In this document: positions 7,225 through 13,165 of the stretch, in pieces
Layout of the letters: the number at the start of each line of letters is the position of its first letter
Numbering within the stretch: position 1 is the first letter of the stretch
Assembly: GCA_025922755.1 (NCBI GenBank)
Contig: JAICHE010000002.1
Location: forward strand, 1-19,473
Length of the DNA stretch: 19,473 nt
Reading direction: 5' to 3'
Origin: Nitrososphaeraceae archaeon
Lineage (GTDB): Archaea > Thermoproteota > Nitrososphaeria > Nitrososphaerales > Nitrosopumilaceae
Position numbers and translations under genes: made by a program
The notes under the pieces: generated by a model
Databases searched by the model: none
What the model saw: only the letters and a program-made list of their open reading frames with translations
Told to the model about the DNA's origin: nothing

Positions 7225-7722
7225 ATGTGGTTTGATGACCAATTCGAAAATACATTTCGAAGATTGTCGAGCCGTTTTTTTAACATGGACGATGTCTTCG
7301 AAATTCCAAATGGGGGCCGAGTCCAAACTCTTGGGCCATACTACTATGGTTACGAGATGACTGTAGGGCCTGATGGAAGGCCTTATCTAAAAGAGTGGGG
7401 AAACACCATACCTCAAAAAACAATAGAGGATCATGGTGCCAGGAAACTTTACGTTGATCAAACTATCAACGAAAAAGAAAACATCCTCAAACTCGTAACT
7501 GAGATGCCTGGAATAGAAAAAGCAGACATTCAGGTAAATATTGAAAACAATACAGCATCCATTACTGCAGAACGTGGGAGCAGAAAATACAAAGATTCCA
7601 TCCCTCTAAAATACAAGGTGGATGAAAATTCTGCAAAAGCAAAGTACACAAATGGAATACTGGAGCTGTCATTTACTCTTGCAGAAAAAAAACCAAAAGG
7701 CAAGAGGGTGACAGTTGAATAA
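7225..7722 (+). CDS. Small heat shock protein, Hsp20/alpha-crystallin family
   Basis: This 165-residue chaperone should hold unfolding proteins in large ATP-independent oligomers in the cytoplasm. The N-terminal arm (residues 1-70) contains MWFDDQFENTFRRL and a Gly/Tyr/Pro-rich stretch. The alpha-crystallin domain covers about residues 72-160 and shows ENILKLVTEMPGIEKADIQV, where MPGI.K.DI is the family signature, and the late NGILELSF strand that matches the conserved GxLxLxF motif. The C-terminal tail is short and lacks an obvious I-x-I motif, the peptide normally used for oligomer contacts. ATG 7225 is set by GGTGA at 7213-7217. Two small genes follow on the same strand with nearly identical ribosome binding sites and form an operon with it. 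Confidence 0.93.
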   Translation: MWFDDQFENTFRRLSSRFFNMDDVFEIPNGGRVQTLGPYYYGYEMTVGPDGRPYLKEWGNTIPQKTIEDHGARKLYVDQTINEKENILKLVTEMPGIEKADIQVNIENNTASITAERGSRKYKDSIPLKYKVDENSAKAKYTNGILELSFTLAEKKPKGKRVTVE

Positions 7723-7739
7723 AAGAGAGGTGGAAGGAA

Positions 7740-7871
7740 TTGAAACAAAATTCAAAACAACAACCAATCTCTCAGCTAAAAGAATCTCTTAAATCGGCAA
7801 AAAACTCATTTGAAAGATTTTCAGAGGAGACCATCAGCAAATGGAAAATCGGAAGACGTAATTTTCCGTGA
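7740..7871 (+). CDS. Small basic helical protein in the hsp20 operon, 43 aa
   Basis: The gene begins at TTG 7740, six bases after the strong Shine-Dalgarno AGAGGTGG at 7726-7733, and 17 nt after the hsp20 stop. The peptide (starting MKQNSKQQPISQLKESLKSA) is hydrophilic and predicted helical, with Trp35 and a basic end. Its TGA (7869-7871) overlaps the GAGGTGG sequence that drives the next gene, an arrangement typical of coupled translation. No known family. The ribosome binding site, the length and the position argue that it is translated; function is unknown but probably connected with Hsp20. Confidence 0.6.
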   Translation: MKQNSKQQPISQLKESLKSAKNSFERFSEETISKWKIGRRNFP

Positions 7872-7882
7872 GGTGGTACAAA

Positions 7883-8080
7883 ATGCCAGACACACTTTGT
7901 AGAAGATGTGGCTCTGAGCTCTCAGCACAGTCAAAATGTGCTGAGTGTTATCAGACAATTCAATATATTTGCCCAAAGTGTCAATATACTCCTTTGGAAA
8001 AATTTCATTTGAATTGTATGTTGATGTCTAGAGCGACATATCTATCAGAGAAAAATGTGAAGGAGGTTCTTGTAGCATGA
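7883..8080 (+). CDS. Double zinc-ribbon protein, 65 aa
   Basis: Eight potential metal ligands fall into two sites: Cys6-x2-Cys9 with Cys19-x2-Cys22, and Cys30-x2-Cys33 with His42 and Cys45 (CRRCG, CAECY, CPKCQY, FHLNC). Zinc ribbons like these act in protein or nucleic acid contacts. The start is ATG 7883, because GAGGTGG at 7870-7876 stands six bases before it; the frame extends to GTG at 7868, but that codon precedes the ribosome binding site. It is the third gene of the hsp20 operon, followed by the hairpin terminator at 8130. It may be a cofactor or adaptor for the chaperone; this is inferred from gene order alone. Confidence 0.75.
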   Translation: MPDTLCRRCGSELSAQSKCAECYQTIQYICPKCQYTPLEKFHLNCMLMSRATYLSEKNVKEVLVA

Positions 8081-8129
8081 ATAAAATCAAAATTCGGCAA
8101 AAATTTGTAAAATCAATCTATTGTCCATA

Positions 8130-8163
8130 AATGTGGGAACAAAGGTTTCCCACATTATTTTTT
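8130..8163 (+). terminator. Hairpin plus T-run terminator of the hsp20 operon
   Basis: A perfect 10-bp stem, AATGTGGGAA at 8130-8139 and TTCCCACATT at 8147-8156, encloses a 7-nt loop and is followed by a run of six to seven T. It sits 50 nt after the zinc-ribbon stop. Archaeal termination needs mainly the U-run, so a bacterial-style hairpin this clean is notable. Confidence 0.75.
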
Positions 8164-8273
8164 AGATAAAAATTTTAAGATCCAGGTATTCACTTGTTTT
8201 GATTTTTTTCCTAGTGCTAATTTTTGACATTTGTAACGATTTACTAATATGTAATAAAATTTCAAATTTTGTT

Positions 8274-8777
8274 ATGGCACAAACATATGACACACAAATA
8301 GAAAAAGATCTGAACATAGGAATTGTAGAACAGGACAGAGAAGGAGTAGTAAGTATGCTTACTTCCTTATTAGCCGATGAATACGTGCTATACACAAAGA
8401 CCAGAAACTATCATTGGAACGTAGTCAGCCCACACTTTAATGACTACCACAAGTTCTTTGAAGGCCAATATGGCGAGATTGAAGTGTTCATTGACGATAT
8501 AGCCGAGCGTATAAGGCAGGTAGGAGGAAAGGCAATTGCCACTCTTGAAGAATTGAAAAATCATACAAGACTCAAAGAGCATCCTGGCCAATATCCTAGT
8601 GACAAGGAGATGTTTTCTAATTTGATAGAAGATCACGAATCTGTTATTAGAAACCTCAGATCTGATCTTGAAAAATCTGACAAAGATTTTCACGATATGG
8701 GAACCAGTGACTTTTTGACAGGTTTGATGGAAAAGCACGAAAAAATGCTTTGGATGATTAGATCAACAGCTCCTTGA
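8274..8777 (+). CDS. dps: Dps-like DNA-protecting miniferritin
   Basis: The 167-residue protein belongs to the Dps family: dodecameric shells that bind iron, oxidise it with H2O2 and protect DNA. The ferroxidase ligands line up exactly with the E. coli spacing: His47, His59, Glu63 (Asp in E. coli), Asp74 and Glu78, in NYHWNVVSPHFNDYHKFFEG and FIDDIAERIRQVGG. The best start is ATG 8274 (MAQTYDTQIE). The frame is open back to an ATG at 8199, but that extension would add a hydrophobic, Cys- and Ile-rich stretch foreign to Dps. No Shine-Dalgarno is present; TTACTAATA at 8241-8249 could be the TATA of a leaderless mRNA. It follows the chaperone operon, making a stress cluster. Confidence 0.92.
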   Translation: MAQTYDTQIEKDLNIGIVEQDREGVVSMLTSLLADEYVLYTKTRNYHWNVVSPHFNDYHKFFEGQYGEIEVFIDDIAERIRQVGGKAIATLEELKNHTRLKEHPGQYPSDKEMFSNLIEDHESVIRNLRSDLEKSDKDFHDMGTSDFLTGLMEKHEKMLWMIRSTAP

Positions 8778-8800
8778 AAAAATTCTTTTTTTATTTTTAG
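8778..8800 (+). terminator. T-rich terminator after dps
   Basis: Right after the dps stop comes TTCTTTTTTTATTTTTAG (from 8783), two runs of five or more T, as expected for archaeal U-run termination. No hairpin is needed or seen. Confidence 0.45.
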
Positions 8801-8877
8801 ATAATTTTGTAATAATCTAAATAATATACTGCATTTGCATCGTTTAGAATAGTCATTTTATTATTTGGAATAAATTT

Positions 8878-9255
8878 ATGAAAAATATGATTTTACTTCA
8901 AAAGATTATTTTTATTATTTTGGTGTCAATTAGCGTTGTTGGGATAATAGGAATTCCAATGGGAGATCCTCAATTTTTAGTAAATGCAATCATACTAGAA
9001 TCTTCTTTTGTTGTACTTGCTGGAATTTCCCTATGGAGATTACAATACTCCACAATACCCAATATGGTTATTGCATTGCTTGTAATTGTTGGAAATACGG
9101 TATCTCCAAGACATATAGAAATAATGGCTAGTTTTGAGCCGATTGGAAATGCAATAGTATTGATAATAGGAGGATATGTTTTACAAGTATTGTTGTTAGT
9201 TGCAAGTGGGATTGCATTTAGAAAAAGAAAACAGCTATCGGCACATACAAAATAA
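8878..9255 (+). CDS. Four-helix integral membrane protein, 125 aa
   Basis: There are four hydrophobic segments at about residues 7-26, 33-54, 60-76 and 88-112, then a basic cytoplasmic tail (RKRKQLSAHTK). No family is recognised and no charged residues lie in the membrane segments apart from Glu40. ATG 8878 is the first Met; the AT-rich region 8843-8865 probably holds the promoter. It converges on the propeller gene with only 8 nt between the stop codons. Confidence 0.65.
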   Translation: MKNMILLQKIIFIILVSISVVGIIGIPMGDPQFLVNAIILESSFVVLAGISLWRLQYSTIPNMVIALLVIVGNTVSPRHIEIMASFEPIGNAIVLIIGGYVLQVLLLVASGIAFRKRKQLSAHTK

Positions 9256-9267
9256 TTTTAAAATTAT
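9252..9267. repeat. Palindrome spanning two convergent stop codons
   Basis: ATAATTTTAAAATTAT is a perfect 16-bp inverted repeat that contains the TAA of the membrane protein (9253-9255) and the TAA of the propeller gene (9264-9266). It gives a short A/T hairpin with U-runs on both strands and may act as a weak bidirectional terminator. Confidence 0.4.
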
Positions 9268-10694
9268 GATCCCAATGTGGTTTTGGTCAAAGATTCTTCA
9301 TATATGAAATCTATTGATTCTATCATCATTCCTTGCTTTAGTGTATCATCAATAGTTGCAATAAGATTTCCTGACGATAAATCAACTACACTAATAGTTC
9401 CAGAATTTAATCCGTCCAAATTCAAAAGGTTGTTTTGAACAAACATGTATTGTCCATCTTGGCTAAACAAAGTATGATGAGCTCCTGGCATCGCAGGTAA
9501 TGTTCTCAAAAGTTCTGGCTGCTCTGGGTTTTCCAAAGAGTATTCATTTACCACCCCTGGAACTGCAAAACTGACAAATAGATTTCCTTTGGGACCAATA
9601 TTCAAATCAAGTGGCCATGAATGTTCACGTTCTGCTCCATCATCAATTAATTTTGGGGCAAAAGACTCTGTCTGTTCATCCCAAACTAGAACCCAAATGG
9701 TTCCATCAAGCATTCCTGAGACATATGCTAAGCGTTGTTGGGGATGGAATAAAACCTCCACAGGGGCACTTGGAGTATCTGGATTCTTAGCCAATTCAAG
9801 TGTAGATAGCACCTTTCCAGTACTAAATTCAATTATTGTAACACTACTTTGGGGATCATCAAGTGCAGGCGAGACTGTTTGAGTAACAATCATTCTATCG
9901 ATGGTCTCATCAGCTGAGATTCCATGAGGATATTTTGTAAAGGCCTCTGAGTTTTCTTCCTGGTTTGCATAGATTTCATCTATTAGTTGGTTGGTTTTTG
10001 CATCAAATACCAAAATGTTGTCAGAGCCCATGCAAGTAAGATAGAATTTTTCTCCGTCTTTGCTAAAAATCATGTCTTCGCCAACCACACAAGAACCAGT
10101 ATCGATTGGAGAAACATCAAAAATTGTATTATCATGAAGGTTTACTTGATACAATCGTTCTCCCATCAAAGCTGTGTTGTAGATTTTTGATCTGTCCGAA
10201 TTGTAAAATGGATGATGCATTAATACTCCCTCTCCAACTGGAGCGTCTTGCAAAATATCTCCAAAGGTTTCAGAGTGCGGATTCAAATCCATTATTGCCA
10301 ACCCATCTTTTTGCCTTGATTCATCAATTGTTCTATAATTGATTAGAGCTGTGATTTGGTTAGAATCGACTGGAAATTCTTTTTGTGTGGCTCCCCAATT
10401 AGCTTCAGATAGTTTTTCTGCAGTAGTTGATGTAACACATGCTGCCTCTCCAGAATAACGAATCATCAATGTCAAATCTGGATTGCAAATTACTTCTTCA
10501 GGTTCTGAACCGTTTGACATTTGTTTTCTAGGAGAGTCAATGGAAGCTGCATATGATAAAGTGGGGGCAATTCCTATTGAGACTACAAGTATAATCAAAA
10601 GAAAAAGCAAAAATGGAGAGAAATTTCCTCTATTCAATGTGTTTCCAATAAATTCTGCATATTTAGACATTCTTAGAGGAAACATAGATTTCAT
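9264..10694 (-). CDS. Exported beta-propeller protein with blade-start histidines
   Basis: The product (476 aa) has an N-terminal membrane anchor or signal segment (FLLFLLIILVVSIGIAPTLS, about 28-47). Residues 69-101 form a small Cys70/Cys86 module ending ACVTSTTAEKLSEANWG, which I recall from thaumarchaeal surface proteins. A YVTN/YncE-like propeller fills the rest, with strands such as FSKDGEKFYLTCMGSDNILV and GTISVVDLSSGNLIATID. Histidines recur just before or within blade-opening strands: 160-161 (HHPFYNSD), 257 (PHGISAD), 317 (HPQQ), 358 (HSWPLD) and 406-407 (HHTLFSQD), suggesting a central metal site as in methanethiol oxidase/SBP56 or N2O reductase; this is inference. ATG 10694 is preferred over TTG 10700 because AAGGAG (10701-10706) lies six bases before it. 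The TTG would overlap the methyltransferase stop by 4 nt. Third gene of the operon. Confidence 0.8.
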   Translation of the reverse strand: MKSMFPLRMSKYAEFIGNTLNRGNFSPFLLFLLIILVVSIGIAPTLSYAASIDSPRKQMSNGSEPEEVICNPDLTLMIRYSGEAACVTSTTAEKLSEANWGATQKEFPVDSNQITALINYRTIDESRQKDGLAIMDLNPHSETFGDILQDAPVGEGVLMHHPFYNSDRSKIYNTALMGERLYQVNLHDNTIFDVSPIDTGSCVVGEDMIFSKDGEKFYLTCMGSDNILVFDAKTNQLIDEIYANQEENSEAFTKYPHGISADETIDRMIVTQTVSPALDDPQSSVTIIEFSTGKVLSTLELAKNPDTPSAPVEVLFHPQQRLAYVSGMLDGTIWVLVWDEQTESFAPKLIDDGAEREHSWPLDLNIGPKGNLFVSFAVPGVVNEYSLENPEQPELLRTLPAMPGAHHTLFSQDGQYMFVQNNLLNLDGLNSGTISVVDLSSGNLIATIDDTLKQGMMIESIDFIYEESLTKTTLGS

Positions 10695-10696
10695 TT

Positions 10697-11743
10697 TCAA
10701 CTCCTTGCAACATAAAAGTAGTTTATTGGGTCATGAGGAAGCTGTTTTACCTCAACATTTGAGAATCCAGCCCCCTTGAGCATTTCAATAGCTTTTTCCT
10801 TTCCCCACATTGCTCCCAAACCTCTGCCTTCAAGGGCCAATGATACAGTCATGCAATGTAGGCACGAAACTGTGTATAGGAATGGTGCTAATGGATGATC
10901 AAGATTATTTTCAAGTTTAGATGAACCTGCAATATCTTGCATCAAAAATACCCCTCCAGGTTTTAATGAGCGCTTAATGTTTTCTAGGACTTTTTCAGGA
11001 TTTGCTTGATCATGTATTGCATCAAATGCAGTAATCAGATCAAAATGATCTTCATGATCAAAGTTTGCCACATCTTGTTGTTCAAATGAAGAATTAGTGA
11101 TTCCAAGATCTTCTTTTTCTCTTTCAGCGTTTGCTATACCTTCTTTGGAAAAATCATACCCAACGAATTGAGATGAAGGAAATGTTTTTGCCATTAGATT
11201 TATTGCTCTTCCACTTCCACACCCAATATCAAGTACTCTAATTCCTTGTTGTAGTTTTTCAATAATTTCAGGTACTATTGGCAAGATGCCATCAATTAAT
11301 TCTGCCAAGACAGTTTGACTGCTTTCTTCTGCCATTACATCATGGAATCTATGATATTTTTCGTACGGAACTCCCCCTCCATTTTCAAAGCAGTGAATTA
11401 TTTCATCCTCTACTTGAGCAAGAACTGGTATGAATTGTGCAGTAGTTGCCATATTAAAAGAACCATTTCTAGTTAGAAAATTTGCCTTTTCTTTTGATAA
11501 AGAATACAGACTTGATTGAGGATCATAATCAATAATTTTTGCTGTCACCAGTGCACCAAGCCATTCTCTTACGTATCTTTCATTAAGATTAGAATTTCTT
11601 GCAATGTCTGTACTTGTTGAAGCTGGAAGTTTTGACATTGTATCGAAGAGCTTTGTTCGATGTCCAACTGAAATCATCAATGCCAATGCCGACTTGTTCA
11701 TAATGTCTAGCATTTGGTCTTCAAAAGATTCAACAACTTGCAA
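10697..11743 (-). CDS. SAM-dependent methyltransferase with N-terminal winged helix (Rv2258c-like)
   Basis: The protein has 348 residues. Residues 15-95 form a winged-helix domain typical of the O-methyltransferase and Rv2258c-like group (LFDTMSKLPASTSTDIARNS, then YVREWLGALV). The Rossmann methyltransferase domain starts around residue 165 with motif I VLDIGCGSGRA (170-180), then the acidic loop FVGYDFS, motif IV-like ITAFDAIHD and post-motif LKPGGVFLMQD. It should transfer a methyl group from S-adenosylmethionine to a small molecule; the acceptor is not evident. The start is TTG 11743, eight bases after GGAGGT (11752-11757, minus strand). It overlaps the preceding 54-residue ORF by 14 nt and nearly touches the propeller gene, so all three should be one transcript. 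Confidence is high for the family, low for the substrate. Confidence 0.9.
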   Translation of the reverse strand: MQVVESFEDQMLDIMNKSALALMISVGHRTKLFDTMSKLPASTSTDIARNSNLNERYVREWLGALVTAKIIDYDPQSSLYSLSKEKANFLTRNGSFNMATTAQFIPVLAQVEDEIIHCFENGGGVPYEKYHRFHDVMAEESSQTVLAELIDGILPIVPEIIEKLQQGIRVLDIGCGSGRAINLMAKTFPSSQFVGYDFSKEGIANAEREKEDLGITNSSFEQQDVANFDHEDHFDLITAFDAIHDQANPEKVLENIKRSLKPGGVFLMQDIAGSSKLENNLDHPLAPFLYTVSCLHCMTVSLALEGRGLGAMWGKEKAIEMLKGAGFSNVEVKQLPHDPINYFYVARS

Positions 11744-11894
11744 TAGGCTTTACCTCCATTTTTTTTGGTGTTGCATGATATCCCAGAATCAAGCTTTTGA
11801 GGATCTGGGCATCCTTGCTTTGCTTATTGGGAATCGAATTAAAGGCCGACACCCAATCTGCCAATTTTTTATCAATTGTTGGATGTTTTTGCAT
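11730..11894 (-). CDS. 54-aa protein opening the methyltransferase operon
   Basis: The ORF starts at ATG 11894 and reads MQKHPTIDKKLADWVSAFNS onward, ending with a basic tail and a C-terminal Cys. It is soluble, probably helical, and unlike any family I know. The start choice rests on the TATA-like TTATATTA at 11916-11924 (minus strand), centred 26 bp upstream, exactly the spacing for a leaderless mRNA. The frame is open further upstream to 12029, but that part would run through the promoter and the regulator's start. The end overlaps the methyltransferase start by 14 nt, and the GGAGGT that serves the methyltransferase lies inside this ORF, so translation is probably coupled. It could be a real small protein or a leader peptide. 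Confidence 0.55.
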   Translation of the reverse strand: MQKHPTIDKKLADWVSAFNSIPNKQSKDAQILKSLILGYHATPKKMEVKPIASC

Positions 11895-11896
11895 AC

Positions 11897-11918
11897 TTAT
11901 GGTACCATGGTACCATAA
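11897..11918. promoter_or_regulatory. Operator copy 1: tandem TGGTACCA palindromes
   Basis: Two adjacent 8-bp palindromes TGGTACCA (11900-11907 and 11908-11915) form the centre of a perfect 22-bp inverted repeat. It lies between the minus-strand TATA box and the ATG at 11894, where a bound protein would block transcription start of the methyltransferase operon. Tandem short palindromes are typical sites for paired ribbon-helix-helix dimers, and such a protein is encoded right next to it. Confidence 0.8.
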
Positions 11919-11924
11919 TATAAG
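11916..11924 (-). promoter_or_regulatory. TATA box of the methyltransferase operon
   Basis: The minus strand reads CTTATATTA, centred about 26 bp upstream of the ATG at 11894, next to and slightly overlapping operator copy 1. Confidence 0.6.
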
Positions 11925-11936
11925 TATTGATATTTT

Positions 11937-11952
11937 TGGTACCATGGTACCA
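11937..11952. promoter_or_regulatory. Operator copy 2: tandem TGGTACCA palindromes
   Basis: A second pair of TGGTACCA units (11937-11944, 11945-11952) forms a perfect 16-bp inverted repeat. Its centre is 37 bp from that of copy 1. It sits directly upstream of the plus-strand TATA box, over the expected BRE position, so binding could block TFB/TBP loading at the regulator's own promoter. Confidence 0.8.
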
Positions 11953-11954
11953 TT

Positions 11955-11963
11955 GTTTAAATA
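11955..11963 (+). promoter_or_regulatory. TATA box of the RHH-MEDS regulator gene
   Basis: GTTTAAATA is centred about 26 bp upstream of the ATG at 11985. This predicts a leaderless transcript beginning at or near the start codon. Confidence 0.65.
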
Positions 11964-11984
11964 GAGAGACAATTCAACTATGGT

Positions 11985-12641
11985 ATGGCAAAGGATCTTC
12001 ACATCAGAAATATTGATGAGAAAGAACACTCTGAGCTTTCAAAAATTGCCGATGAGATGGGCGTTTCTGTAAATTCGATTGTTAAAGATGCAATTGACAA
12101 GTGGTTACTACAAAAATCAGATGTTCCAAAGAAGCATTTTTTGTTAATTTATGATGATGACAAGGCAGTAGTAGAGCTATTAAAATCCGTAGACAAGATT
12201 GCACAAGAGCAAGGATTGTTTAGAGCATTTTGTGCACCTCCAAATCACCCATCAAAAAAGACTTTGACCAAACTTGGCTGGCTTGATGGTACTGTTGAGC
12301 CATACACTCTTGATGAAGATCCAAAAAAATATGCCGAAAAACTTGGAAAAGAATTAAGCAAAATCTCAAAAAAAGGACCACTCTTTGGCATTGATTTTGT
12401 TTTAGCTGATATTGCATCTTCTTCTTTTGCAGATGCAATGCAAATTGAAAGGGATTATGACAAAGACCCATTTCCAGGATTAGTATTTTGCCCATACAAA
12501 GCTCAAGATGTAATGTCATCTTCAGTAGCTGAAGCAATGGAATTGTTTTTGATGCATGATCCGTTTTACATCCTAAAAGACAATGAATTGTATAAATTCC
12601 ATGTCACCAAAGAAAGTCCACATAAATTATTTCTAAACTAA
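11985..12641 (+). CDS. Regulator: ribbon-helix-helix domain joined to MEDS/DcmR-like sensory domain
   Basis: Residues 1-45 are a CopG/Arc-type ribbon-helix-helix fold: strand DLHIRNI, helix EKEHSELSKIADEMG, turn and helix VSVNSIVKDAIDKWL. Residues 49-210 resemble the MEDS domain of DcmR-type sensors: it opens with KKHFLLIYDDDKAVVELL, which matches the H-x-x-x-x-Y-D/E opening, and closes with FCPYKAQDV and LFLMHDPFYILKDNELYKF, which matches the late C-x-Y and H-P-x-x-I pattern. MEDS domains are associated with methanogens and methylotrophs and are thought to bind small C1-type ligands. The start is ATG 11985; an out-of-frame ATG at 11980 is not used. It diverges from the methyltransferase operon across the TGGTACCA operators, so it is probably an autoregulated repressor or switch. 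RHH call firm, MEDS call moderate, ligand unknown. Confidence 0.78.
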   Translation: MAKDLHIRNIDEKEHSELSKIADEMGVSVNSIVKDAIDKWLLQKSDVPKKHFLLIYDDDKAVVELLKSVDKIAQEQGLFRAFCAPPNHPSKKTLTKLGWLDGTVEPYTLDEDPKKYAEKLGKELSKISKKGPLFGIDFVLADIASSSFADAMQIERDYDKDPFPGLVFCPYKAQDVMSSSVAEAMELFLMHDPFYILKDNELYKFHVTKESPHKLFLN

Positions 12642-12645
12642 AATC

Positions 12646-13065
12646 ATGTCTCCAAAAAAAGCCACGATCATTATAGCGTCTTGTTTAGCAGTTATTGTTG
12701 CTTTAATTTTCATTCCAGCAAATGATTTTTTTGGGATAATCCCTCACGATTCAGAGTCTCCCTCACCTATGATGGTGTTGGAGAGCAGTGATGATGTAAT
12801 GATGGGTTTTAAAATTACTCCTGGAAATTGTTTTGAAACTTCTTCTGGTTTGACAGAATCTCAATTTCAAATATCAAATACAAATGAAAAAGATTTTGAA
12901 GTACTCTTAGGAGTGTCATTTACTGACAATGAGAATATTTTATTTGAAAAGCAAGTCAAAGTGACGATTTTGTCAGGACAGACGATTAACCAAATTCATT
13001 TGTCTGATGATGTATATGATAATCCAGTATGTGTCGTCAAGATAATTGAGTGGTCAGAAGTTTAA
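12646..13065 (+). CDS. Membrane-anchored extracytoplasmic protein, 139 aa
   Basis: A single N-terminal hydrophobic segment (IIIASCLAVIVALIFIP) is followed by an extracytoplasmic domain of beta character with two cysteines (GNCFETSS and NPVCVVKIIEW), which could form a disulfide or hold a metal. No family is recognised; the fold may be an immunoglobulin-like sandwich. It starts 4 nt after the regulator's stop with no Shine-Dalgarno, so it is likely co-transcribed with the RHH-MEDS gene and may belong to the same module as the exported propeller. Confidence 0.65.
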   Translation: MSPKKATIIIASCLAVIVALIFIPANDFFGIIPHDSESPSPMMVLESSDDVMMGFKITPGNCFETSSGLTESQFQISNTNEKDFEVLLGVSFTDNENILFEKQVKVTILSGQTINQIHLSDDVYDNPVCVVKIIEWSEV

Positions 13066-13165
13066 TTATTATCATAAAATGAGCTTGGTAATACTATTTT
13101 CCGTCACAAAAATAATTCCAAATTTTTATTAAAACAGAGCACTCTGAGAGTGGAACTTGTATGGT

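Noticed and set aside
7868..7882. GTG start at 7868 for the zinc-ribbon gene
   Set aside because: The codon precedes the strong GAGGTGG site, which points to ATG 7883.
8199..8273. 25-residue N-terminal extension of Dps from the ATG at 8199
   Set aside because: It is hydrophobic and Cys-rich, unlike Dps, and would pass through the probable promoter; the ATG at 8274 gives the normal Dps length.
10695..10700. TTG start at 10700 for the propeller gene
   Set aside because: AAGGAG touches this TTG directly, leaving no spacing, while ATG 10694 has the correct six bases.
11895..12029. Upstream extension of the 54-aa ORF
   Set aside because: It would translate the operators, both promoters and the start of the divergent regulator gene.
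13140..13152. CACTCTGAGAGTG inverted repeat between two convergent genes
   Set aside because: It has only a 6-bp arm and a single-base centre, with no promoter or terminator features around it.
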